DNA from: Pseudomonadota bacterium
GTDB lineage: Bacteria; Pseudomonadota; Alphaproteobacteria; Rhodospirillales; Magnetospirillaceae
NCBI GenBank assembly: GCA_023458315.1
Contig: JAEXAH010000042.1
Span: 1-9,628 of the forward strand
Length of the DNA: 9,628 bases
Direction of reading: 5' to 3'
Below, piece after piece: positions 1 through 5,369 of this stretch (the stretch's first letter is position 1; each line of letters begins with the position of its first letter). The notes beneath the pieces were generated by a model. That model had not been told where the DNA came from. It searched no databases and saw only the letters and a list, made by a program, of their open reading frames with translations. The translations under genes and the position numbers were made by a program.

Positions 1-56
1 CCACGTTTGTCCGCGGGCATCTCAGCGGAAAGACGGGAACAGGCGGCGCCGCGTGG

Positions 57-79
57 ATGCCCGGATCAAGTCCGGGCAT
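57..79. repeat. Intergenic palindrome with TCAAG loop, copy 1
   Basis: A perfect 9-bp stem (57-65 with 71-79) closes a five-base TCAAG loop. The flanks GGCGGCGCC before it and GACGGA after it recur around the copy at 4211-4233. A third copy, in the opposite orientation, is at 4131-4153. I recognise this as the kind of short dispersed palindrome common between genes in alphaproteobacteria; the genome-wide copy number cannot be seen here. It may fold in RNA or simply mark a repeat family. No gene is visible around it in this part of the window. Confidence 0.75.
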
Positions 80-165
80 GACGGAAACGGTTGCTGAGCC
101 AACAGACCCGCAAATCCGCGATGAACCTTTTCTTTATTGGGGGACGTGGGGGCGCCAGTGTGGGT

Positions 166-303
166 GGATGCATCCCAGGTAACACGGATGAACGCGGATG
201 GGCGGGGATGGGCACGGATTAAAAGAATGATTGTGAAAATCCGTGTTCATCCGTGAGCCGCGCAGCGGCATTCGTGCCCATCCGTGTTACCTGGGGTGCA
301 TCC
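166..303. repeat. Mosaic inverted repeat built from CACGGATG-type units
   Basis: The outer arms 166-190 and 279-303 are inverted copies matching at 24 of 25 positions. Inside, 183-199 and 239-255 are inverted copies at 16 of 17 (ATCCGTGTTCATCCGTG on the right), and 206-219 matches the complement of 270-283 at 13 of 14. A separate small palindrome, GCCGC-GCA-GCGGC, sits at 257-269. The same CACGGAT unit can therefore pair in more than one way, giving alternative hairpins or a cruciform. Strings of the type ATCCGTGTTCATCCGTG are, from memory, found in intergenic repeats of several bacterial groups. No coding frame with family support crosses it; the frames that do are shadows. Confidence 0.8.
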
Positions 304-325
304 GTCCGCACCGTCGCTGACCACA

Positions 326-349
326 CCCCCCTCCCATTCCCAGGGGGGG
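326..349 (+). promoter_or_regulatory. C6/G7 hairpin covering the Shine-Dalgarno of the acetyltransferase gene
   Basis: Six C (326-331) can pair with six of the seven G at 343-349 across an 11-12 base loop. The G run, preceded by A, is also the only purine-rich Shine-Dalgarno candidate for the ATG at 353. If the hairpin forms in the mRNA it would mask the ribosome site, so translation could depend on temperature, a protein or upstream pairing. The pairing is seen in the sequence; the regulatory role is inference. A seven-base G run is also prone to length change, which would shift the Shine-Dalgarno spacing. Confidence 0.4.
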
Positions 350-352
350 ATC

Positions 353-904
353 ATGCCGCGCAGTGAATTCGACAAGATGAAGTCGGGCGAGGGCTTCGAC
401 CCGCATTGCCATGAATTGCTGGCCAAGCAGCACGCCAATCACCGTTGGCTGGCCCGCTACAACGCCTCGTTGGCGTTGCCGGCCGAGGAACGGTGGCACA
501 TCCTGGCGGAACGGCTGGGCGCGGTGGGGCCGGGCAGTGTGGTGCGGCCGCCCTTTCATTGCGATTACGGCGTCAACATCCGGTTGGGGGCGCGGGTGTC
601 GCTGGATTTCAACTGCATCATTCTGGACGAAGCCGACGTCACCATCGGCGACGACAGCCGCATCGGCCCCGGCGTGCAGATCCTGACCGCCGACCACCCG
701 CGCGAGGCGGCGGCGCGGGCCACCGGCGTGGAATACGGCCGCGCCATCACCATCGGCCGCAACGTGTGGATCGGCGGCGGCGCCATCATCCTGCCGGGCA
801 TCGCCATCGGCGACGATGCGGTGGTGGGCGCGGGCTCGGTCGTCACCCATGACGTGCCCGCCGGGGCGCTGGTCTGCGGCAATCCGGCGCGGCCCCGGAC
901 CTAG
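353..904 (+). CDS. Maltose/NodL/LacA-type sugar O-acetyltransferase
   Basis: A 183-residue left-handed beta-helix acetyltransferase that moves an acetyl group from acetyl-CoA to a sugar hydroxyl, probably in the cytoplasm. Residues 8-55 (KMKSGEGFDPHCHELLAKQ onward) match the N-terminal helical domain of maltose acetyltransferases. From about residue 73 come hexapeptide repeats (VNIRLG, VTIGDDSRIG, ITIGRNVWIGGGAIILPG, IAIGDDAVVGAGSVV) and the usual ending VCGNPAR. The catalytic His is His115 in TADHP. The ATG at 353 is preferred because the family N-terminus begins right there and a G-rich Shine-Dalgarno precedes it; an in-frame GTG at 284 lies inside the mosaic repeat. The acceptor sugar cannot be named: maltose, galactoside, Nod-factor or polysaccharide acetylation are all possible. 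No sugar genes are nearby. The gap to the next gene is 45 bp. Confidence 0.88.
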   Translation: MPRSEFDKMKSGEGFDPHCHELLAKQHANHRWLARYNASLALPAEERWHILAERLGAVGPGSVVRPPFHCDYGVNIRLGARVSLDFNCIILDEADVTIGDDSRIGPGVQILTADHPREAAARATGVEYGRAITIGRNVWIGGGAIILPGIAIGDDAVVGAGSVVTHDVPAGALVCGNPARPRT

Positions 905-949
905 CTTTGCTCTTTCCTCGCGGGCGGCCTTGGCGCTAAGGTGCGCGCC

Positions 950-1666
950 ATGTTGGCCGCCCCTGTCCTGGATTCGGTTCCGTCCCCCCGCCATCGCGGC
1001 TGGGCGCCGCTGGCGCTGTCGGCGGTGTTGCATCTGGTGCTGGCGCTGGTGTGGATGGGTTTTCCCACCCCGGAAAACCGTTCCGCCGAGGAACAGGTGA
1101 TTCAGGTGGAACTGGCCGCGCCGCCCCAGGCCAGTCCGGCCGTCCCGGCGGGCAAGCCGGTCCCGTCCAAGGCGCCGGAACAGGGCGTTCCCGTGCCGCA
1201 ATTGCAAGAGGGCACCCTGGCCGAGCGGTCCAGCCGTCCGCAACTCAAGGAACCCGAGACGGCGCCGTCCACCCCCCAGGCGCTGCCCGAGCCCAAGCCC
1301 CAGGCCAAGCCGAAAAAGCCGCCGCCGGTGACGCAGAACGAGCGTGATTTCGTGCTGGGGCAGGTGATGCGCCATTGGGTGCAGCCCAAGGAACTGACCC
1401 AATACGACACCGCCGGGGTGCGGCTGTCGGTCGAAATCGGACCGGACGGCCATTTCCGCGACATCTACGATTCCCGCCGTCCGTGGAATCCGGCCGAGGC
1501 GTTCGACGGCTACGATTCCCTGCCGCCCAATTCGGTGCAACGCCGCACCATCGACGCCCTGCTGCGCGCCATCCGTCAGGCCCAGCCGGTGCGCCTGCCC
1601 CCGGCCCTGCGGGAAAAGGCGCCGTTCAAGGTGCGGCTGGATTTTCGCTTCAAGGACGTCCGATAG
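950..1666 (+). CDS. TonB/TolA-like protein: one membrane anchor, Pro-rich stalk, C-terminal domain
   Basis: A 238-residue protein with the layout of energy-transducing TonB/TolA proteins: a short basic N-terminus, one hydrophobic segment (about 19-38, LALSAVLHLVLALVWMGF), a long Pro/Lys/Gln-rich stretch (about 57-127) able to span periplasm, and a compact C-terminal domain (about 130-238). In that domain the run VRLSVEIGPDGHFRDIY and the helix RRTIDALLRAIRQAQPVRLPP resemble the alphaproteobacterial TolA/TonB C-terminal fold. That fold links inner-membrane proton-motive complexes to outer-membrane partners. No exbB/exbD, tolQ/tolR or receptor gene lies in the window, so the partner is unknown. 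It could instead be a structural envelope protein. The ATG at 950 follows an AAGG (938-941) at good spacing; an in-frame GTG at 941 overlaps that site. The next gene starts 43 bp downstream. Confidence 0.65.
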   Translation: MLAAPVLDSVPSPRHRGWAPLALSAVLHLVLALVWMGFPTPENRSAEEQVIQVELAAPPQASPAVPAGKPVPSKAPEQGVPVPQLQEGTLAERSSRPQLKEPETAPSTPQALPEPKPQAKPKKPPPVTQNERDFVLGQVMRHWVQPKELTQYDTAGVRLSVEIGPDGHFRDIYDSRRPWNPAEAFDGYDSLPPNSVQRRTIDALLRAIRQAQPVRLPPALREKAPFKVRLDFRFKDVR

Positions 1667-1709
1667 TTGATCTAAGGTGCAAGGATCTTTGGGTCGTGGG
1701 TTTCCGGGC

Positions 1710-2732
1710 ATGCGCCGTTTTCTGTGGATGACTTTGCCGTCGGTCGCCGTTCTGGGCGGGCTTGCCGCCCTGGCGGTGATGTTGGATCAGCCGCGTGCCG
1801 CCTGTGGCCGGGCGTTGGTGCAGGTGTCCCAGGGCGACGCGCCTTCGCCGCGATCCCTGGCGCTGCTGCGGCGGGCCGCCGATGCCGATGCGCCGGAATG
1901 CCAGAACGCCCTGGGTCTGCGCCACTGGTACGGCGCCGGGGTGGCCGAGGACGACGCGGCGGCGGCGGCGTGGTTCGGCCGCGCGGCGCGGCTGGGCCAT
2001 GTGGCGGCGCAGCGCAATCTGGGCTTCGCCTATTTCCGCGGCATCGGCGTGGCGCGCGACCTGGCGCGGGCCGAATACTGGCTGCGCCGCGCCGCCGACC
2101 AGGGTGACGAGATCGCCGATTACCGCCTGGGCGAGATGTTCGCCAGCCGCGACCCGGCCGCCGCCGCCCGTCACTATGCCCGTTCCGCCCAGCGCGGCCA
2201 TGCCCCGGCGCAACGGGAATTGGGCGATCTTTACCGCCTGGGGCGCGGCGTCGCCGCCGACCCGGCGCAGGCCGAGTTCTGGCTGCGCAAGGCATCGGAC
2301 CAGGACGACGTCGAGGCGCGCTTCCTGCTGGCGGCGGTGTTGCGCGGCGAGGAACGCCACCGCGCCGATTGCGCCGAGGCCGGGCAATTGATGCGCGACG
2401 CGGCGGAACGCGGTCTGGTCCAGGCCCAGCGCGAATTGGGCTTCATGGTGCTGAACGGCTGGTGTGTGCCGTGGGATGCCAAGACCGGCGTGGCGTGGCT
2501 GCGCGCCGCCGCCGAGCGCAACGACGACATCGCGCAATACCTGCTGGCGCAGTCGCTGCGGACCGGCGTCGGAGCAAAGGCGAATGTGGCCGAAGCGACG
2601 CAATGGCTCAAGCGGGCGGCGGCGCAGGGCTATGAACCGGCCATCCAGGCCCTGGCCGAGATGGCGGCGGCGTCCCGCCCGGCGGCCAAGCCGGTGCCCA
2701 AGCCGCAGCCCCGCCCCCGCAAGGGCAGGTAG
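1710..2732 (+). CDS. Membrane-anchored Sel1-repeat (tetratricopeptide-like) protein
   Basis: A 340-residue protein. An N-terminal hydrophobic stretch (about 9-25, LPSVAVLGGLAALAVML) acts as signal anchor or signal peptide. About seven Sel1-like repeats follow (about 62-310), with the usual signature A-LG--Y--G-GV--D---A--W--RAA: for example residues 98-133, 165-200, 237-272 and 273-308. The unit near 134-164 is short by several residues. The tail 323-340 is rich in Pro, Lys and Arg (KPVPKPQPRPRKGR). Sel1 repeats make a helical solenoid used for protein-protein contacts in secretion, envelope and signalling roles. The same strand and the short gaps to the TonB-like gene before and the receiver gene after suggest a shared function at the envelope. 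The start at 1710 puts the hydrophobic segment at the N-terminus; an in-frame GTG at 1677 would add 11 residues. No partner can be named. Confidence 0.82.
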   Translation: MRRFLWMTLPSVAVLGGLAALAVMLDQPRAACGRALVQVSQGDAPSPRSLALLRRAADADAPECQNALGLRHWYGAGVAEDDAAAAAWFGRAARLGHVAAQRNLGFAYFRGIGVARDLARAEYWLRRAADQGDEIADYRLGEMFASRDPAAAARHYARSAQRGHAPAQRELGDLYRLGRGVAADPAQAEFWLRKASDQDDVEARFLLAAVLRGEERHRADCAEAGQLMRDAAERGLVQAQRELGFMVLNGWCVPWDAKTGVAWLRAAAERNDDIAQYLLAQSLRTGVGAKANVAEATQWLKRAAAQGYEPAIQALAEMAAASRPAAKPVPKPQPRPRKGR

Positions 2733-2773
2733 TAGTACTGGTGGGCCTGCTGCTTCTTTGGTATAAGGCGCCC

Positions 2774-3232
2774 ATGCTGAATCGCTTTCACCGCAACGAC
2801 TTCACCGCCGTGGTCGTCGAGGACGACGACACCACCCGCACGCTGTTGGAACGCCTGTTGTCCAACATGGGCGCGGAAGAGGTGCTGACCGCCCGCGATG
2901 GCGCCGAAGGCTTGCGGCTGGTCTGCCAGAAGCGGCCCAATCTGGTGGTGTGCGACCTGGAAATGGAGCCGGTGGATGGGCTGTCGCTGCTGGGCGGCGT
3001 GCGGGCGGCCATGGACCCGATCCTGGCGGCGACGCCGGTGTTCATCTTCACCGCCAACAAGGAAACCGCCCTGCTGGCCAAGGCCAAGGCGCTGAAGGCG
3101 GCGGGATACCTGATCAAGCCGTTCAATCCCAAGGGCTTCGCCAATTATCTGGCCGAGGCCATGGCGGTGCGCGACAAGACCCGCGCCGCCGACGACAGCG
3201 GTGTGGACGAACTGGAACTGGCGGAAGTCTGA
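2774..3232 (+). CDS. Stand-alone CheY-like response regulator receiver
   Basis: A 152-residue protein made of one receiver domain (about 10-133) and a short acidic C-terminal tail (DDSGVDELELAEV), with no DNA-binding or enzymatic output domain. The phosphorylation machinery is complete: acidic pocket EDDD at 16-19, phosphoacceptor Asp61 in VVCDLEMEPVDG, the switch residue Thr93 in FIFTAN, and Lys115 in YLIKPF. It is expected to take a phosphoryl group from a histidine kinase or phosphotransferase encoded elsewhere and act by binding a partner. The residues after Asp61 (LEMEPVDG) and the acidic tail are unlike typical chemotaxis CheY, so a motor role is not assumed. The ATG at 2774 follows AAGG at 2765-2768. 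It lies 41 bp after the Sel1 gene and just before the FMN riboswitch promoter, so it ends this group. Confidence 0.88.
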   Translation: MLNRFHRNDFTAVVVEDDDTTRTLLERLLSNMGAEEVLTARDGAEGLRLVCQKRPNLVVCDLEMEPVDGLSLLGGVRAAMDPILAATPVFIFTANKETALLAKAKALKAAGYLIKPFNPKGFANYLAEAMAVRDKTRAADDSGVDELELAEV

Positions 3233-3241
3233 TCCACCCCC

Positions 3242-3247
3242 TATATT
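3242..3247 (+). promoter_or_regulatory. Candidate -10 element of the FMN riboswitch/ribB transcript
   Basis: TATATT lies between the stop codon of the receiver gene (3232) and the first conserved base of the FMN aptamer (about 3258), so transcription would start near 3254. No good -35 sequence is seen at 17-18 bases upstream (TGGCGG region at 3219-3224). The placement makes it the best promoter candidate for ribB, which should be transcribed separately from the receiver gene. Confidence 0.5.
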
Positions 3248-3257
3248 CCCCCCTGCG

Positions 3258-3400
3258 TCTTCAGGGCGGGGTGAAACTCCCCACCGGCGGTAGGCGGAGT
3301 GCGTCTCCGCGAGCCCGCGAGCGCCGCCGGTCCAAGGCCGGCGGGTCAGCAGAGCCGGTCGAAATCCGGCGCCGACGGTCACAGTCCGGATGAAAGAAGA
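3258..3400 (+). promoter_or_regulatory. FMN riboswitch (RFN element) controlling ribB
   Basis: The conserved RFN pieces occur in the right order: TCAGGGCGGGGTGAAACTCC at 3261, then CCCCACCGGCGGTAGG, a variable arm (about 3295-3340), GCCGGCGGGTCAGCAGAGCC, GGTCGAAATCCGGC, CCGACGGTCACAGTCCGGAT and GAAAGAAGA ending near 3400. This is the aptamer that binds flavin mononucleotide and shuts off riboflavin genes when FMN is plentiful. The match to the family consensus is near complete, so the identification is firm; the exact ends are approximate. About 97 bases of expression platform separate it from the ribB start. It carries no U-run terminator that I can see, but does hold a helix over the Shine-Dalgarno (see 3460-3494), which points to control of translation. 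Confidence 0.97.
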
Positions 3401-3459
3401 TGGCGGGCCTTTCCTTCGTGCCACCCGGCGCGGGGGCGGGAACCCGTGTCCGTGCCCGG

Positions 3460-3494
3460 AAGCGCTCTGACAACCGCAAGGACCAGGAGCGTTT
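3460..3494 (+). promoter_or_regulatory. Candidate Shine-Dalgarno sequestering hairpin of the ribB leader
   Basis: AAGCGCTC (3460-3467) can pair with GAGCGTTT (3487-3494) over eight base pairs, one of them a G-U wobble, closing a 19-base loop. The ribB Shine-Dalgarno AGGAG (3485-3489) falls partly in the 3' arm, so the helix would block ribosome entry. This is the expected OFF state of an FMN-bound switch. The pairing is visible; the regulatory assignment is inference. I could not identify a convincing competing anti-sequestor. Confidence 0.5.
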
Positions 3495-3497
3495 CAT

Positions 3498-4115
3498 ATG
3501 TCTTTCTCTTCCATTCCCGCCGCCTTGGCCGAATTGCGCGCCGGGCGTCCGATCCTGGTGCAGGACGACGCCGACCGCGAGAACGAGGCCGATCTGATCT
3601 GCGCCGCCGACAGCGTCGATGACGCCATCATGGCCCGCATGATCCGTGACGGCAGCGGCATCGTCTGTCTGTGCCTGACCCCCGACAAGGCGGCGGCGCT
3701 GGGCCTGTCGCCCATGGTACGCAGCAACGGCTCGCGCTATGGCACCGCCTTCACCCAATCCATCGAGGCGGCCAGCGGCGTGTCCACCGGCGTCTCGGCC
3801 TCGGACCGCGTCGCCACCATCCGCGCCGCCCTGGATTCCGCGGTGGGCGACGTGCGCATCGTCAGCCCCGGCCACGTCTTCCCGCTGATCGCCCGGGCGG
3901 GCGGCGTGCGCGAACGCCCCGGCCACACCGAAGCCTCGGTCGAACTGGCGCGGCTGGCCGGTCTGTCCCCGGCGGGCGTGCTGTGTGAATTGATGAACCC
4001 GGACGGCACCATGGCGCGCGGCCGACAGGTGACGGATTACGCCCGCGACCACAATCTGGCGCTGATCACCATCGCCGACCTGATCGCTTACTTGGGTGAG
4101 CGCGAGGCGGCGTAA
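3498..4115 (+). CDS. ribB: 3,4-dihydroxy-2-butanone 4-phosphate synthase, monofunctional
   Basis: A 205-residue enzyme that converts ribulose 5-phosphate to 3,4-dihydroxy-2-butanone 4-phosphate and formate, the carbon donor for the xylene ring of riboflavin; Mg-dependent and cytoplasmic. Family motifs are all present: the acidic metal/substrate loop DDADRENEADL (23-33), GSGIVCLCLT (52-61), FTQSIEAASGVSTGVSASDR (85-104), SPGHVFPL (123-130), the GHTEA His at 143, and CELMNPDGTMAR (163-174) with Glu164. The length fits the RibB domain alone; the GTP cyclohydrolase II (RibA) half of RibBA fusions is absent and the frame ends right after the domain. The ATG at 3498 has AGGAG at 3485-3489. It stands apart from other riboflavin genes and under its own FMN switch, as ribB does in enteric bacteria, so it may be a dedicated or second copy; the rest of the genome is not visible. 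Confidence 0.97.
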   Translation: MSFSSIPAALAELRAGRPILVQDDADRENEADLICAADSVDDAIMARMIRDGSGIVCLCLTPDKAAALGLSPMVRSNGSRYGTAFTQSIEAASGVSTGVSASDRVATIRAALDSAVGDVRIVSPGHVFPLIARAGGVRERPGHTEASVELARLAGLSPAGVLCELMNPDGTMARGRQVTDYARDHNLALITIADLIAYLGEREAA

Positions 4116-4130
4116 TCCACTCTTGCCGTC

Positions 4131-4153
4131 ATCGCCGGGCTTGACCCGGCGAT
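4131..4153. repeat. Intergenic palindrome, copy 2 (reverse orientation)
   Basis: ATCGCCGGG (4131-4139) pairs perfectly with CCCGGCGAT (4145-4153) around the loop CTTGA, the complement of the TCAAG loop in the other copies. It starts 16 bases after the ribB stop codon and points opposite to the copy at 4211-4233. As a strong hairpin between convergent genes it could also help end transcription or protect the 3' end of ribB mRNA, but no U run follows. Confidence 0.75.
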
Positions 4154-4210
4154 CCACGCGGAGCCGTTGGGAAAGGCTTTTCAAACAATTCCCTGGGCGG
4201 CGCCACATGG

Positions 4211-4233
4211 ATGCCCGTGTCAAGCACGGGCAT
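4211..4233. repeat. Intergenic palindrome with TCAAG loop, copy 3
   Basis: ATGCCCGTG (4211-4219) pairs perfectly with CACGGGCAT (4225-4233) around TCAAG. The left flank GGCGGCGCC and right flank GACGGA are shared with copy 1 at 57-79. The stem bases differ between copies while pairing is kept, so the fold rather than the sequence seems to matter. With copy 2 it fills most of the 182-bp gap between the convergent ribB and exporter genes, where I see no gene. Confidence 0.75.
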
Positions 4234-4297
4234 GACGGAAGAGATGTTCCATCATCGGTGCCCATCCCGCCCATGACGGTACAGGAGGGGGCGGATA

Positions 4298-4921
4298 TTA
4301 TCTTCCCAGCGCCAGCCGGGCGCCGAGGCCGATGAAGGTGATGCCCGCCACCCGGTCCAGCCAGGTCTTGACCGCCGGGTTGCGGGCCAGCATCTGCCCC
4401 AGATGGCCGCCGCCCAGGCCGATCAGCCCGAACAGCAATGCGCCCTGAACGGCGAAGACCACGCCCAGCGCGGCGATCTGCCATGCTGCGTCGCCGCGCG
4501 CCGGATCGACGAATTGCGGCAGGAAGGCCAGGAAGAACAGCACCACCTTGGGATTGACGGCGTTGGCGATCAGGCCGCGCAGGAACAGCGCCCGGCAATC
4601 GCCCGGGGCGGCGGTGGCGGCCTTGGCCGATCCGGCATGACGCAATGCCTGGATTCCCAACCATACCAGATACAATCCGCCCGCCAGTTTCAGGGCGGTG
4701 AAGGCCAGCGGCGAGGCGGCGATGACCGCGCCCACCCCCAGCGCCGCCAGGGCGGTGTGGTTCAGGCAGCCGGCGGCGCAGCCCAGGGCGAAGGCCACGC
4801 CCTGCCGTCGGCCGCGGGCCAGCGACAGGCTCAGCACCATCAGATTGTCGGGGCCGGGGGCCAGGGTGATCAGCGCCGCCGCCGCCAGGAAGCCCCAGAA
4901 CTGGGCGGCCTCCAGCAGCAT
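4298..4921 (-). CDS. LysE/RhtB family amino-acid exporter
   Basis: A 207-residue inner-membrane protein of the LysE/RhtB superfamily, which exports amino acids or related small molecules using the proton-motive force. The early signature APGPDN (21-26) follows the first membrane helix (about 7-22). Further hydrophobic segments lie near 42-66, 69-92, 112-137, 146-170 and 190-205, six in all as usual, and the family's ANAVNPKVVLFFLAFLPQF block is at 119-137. The length is typical. The substrate cannot be told from the sequence. The ATG (4919-4921) is three bases after the lipoprotein stop codon, so the two are very likely one operon and may be translationally coupled; hemA lies upstream of both on the same strand. 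Confidence 0.92.
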   Translation of the reverse strand: MLLEAAQFWGFLAAAALITLAPGPDNLMVLSLSLARGRRQGVAFALGCAAGCLNHTALAALGVGAVIAASPLAFTALKLAGGLYLVWLGIQALRHAGSAKAATAAPGDCRALFLRGLIANAVNPKVVLFFLAFLPQFVDPARGDAAWQIAALGVVFAVQGALLFGLIGLGGGHLGQMLARNPAVKTWLDRVAGITFIGLGARLALGR

Positions 4922-4924
4922 GGC

Positions 4925-5290
4925 CTAGCGCCAGCCCTTGGTGCCGCAATCCAGGCCGACCGCCACCGTGGCGGTGCCGTTGGTCCAGAAGTTGCGGTAG
5001 GTCCAGATGCGGGCGTCGCCGTCACAGGCGATATCGATGTGGTCGGCGTCGCGCCACGTCACGCGCGGCGCCTCGCCCTTGTCCACCAGCAGGATGCGGA
5101 CGCCCTTGCCGGGTTTCTCGCCCGGCTTGACCAGGGTGACGAGGAACGGGGTGGACTCGCCCGCCTTCATGCTGCCGACCACGGCGTCCAGGCCGCCGAC
5201 CGGCGAGGGCGCGCGGGAAATTTCGGTGACTTCGCCTTCGCTACAGCCCGCCAGCAGGGCCACGGCGCCAATCGCCAACCACCGTTTCAT
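4925..5290 (-). CDS. Small predicted lipoprotein of unknown function
   Basis: A 121-residue protein with a lipoprotein signal peptide: MKRW, a hydrophobic stretch, then the lipobox LLAGC with Cys16 as the lipidated residue. SEGE after the Cys has no Asp at +2, so outer-membrane sorting is possible. The mature part holds SPVGGLDAVVGSMKAGESTP (29-48) and a C-terminal ARIWTYRNFW (93-102); Cys89 and Cys115 could form a disulfide. The pattern 'SP-G--DAV-----G--TPF' loosely recalls small envelope proteins of the DUF5412 kind, a weak resemblance from memory. The start at 5290 has AAAGGA at 5298-5303 on this strand at good spacing; upstream in-frame codons would bury the signal peptide. It lies 79 bp after hemA and 3 bp before the exporter gene, so it is probably co-transcribed with the exporter. 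Confidence 0.8.
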   Translation of the reverse strand: MKRWLAIGAVALLAGCSEGEVTEISRAPSPVGGLDAVVGSMKAGESTPFLVTLVKPGEKPGKGVRILLVDKGEAPRVTWRDADHIDIACDGDARIWTYRNFWTNGTATVAVGLDCGTKGWR

Positions 5291-5369
5291 CGCGCGTCCT
5301 TTCGAGATCAAGAGGCGGCGACCCTAGCACGCCCCGGGCGCGGGATGAAGCGTAAGGGGGGGGCGGCGG

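Noticed and set aside
166..303. CRISPR array
   Set aside because: The repeated units are inverted, overlapping and unevenly spaced. There are no direct repeats with uniform spacers and no cas genes.
287..1711. A 474-codon minus-strand frame opposite the acetyltransferase and the TonB-like gene
   Set aside because: Its translation is repetitive Arg/Gly/His and it runs against genes with clear domains, so it is an antisense shadow.
2774..3232. Chemotaxis CheY
   Set aside because: The receiver residues are complete, but there are no chemotaxis genes near it and the acidic tail and LEMEPVDG phrase differ, so only the general receiver call is supported.
3261..4949. A 562-codon minus-strand frame across the FMN riboswitch, ribB and part of the exporter gene
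   Set aside because: It runs through the FMN aptamer, the ribB antisense and the intergenic palindromes, then reads the exporter in the wrong frame. No motif supports it.
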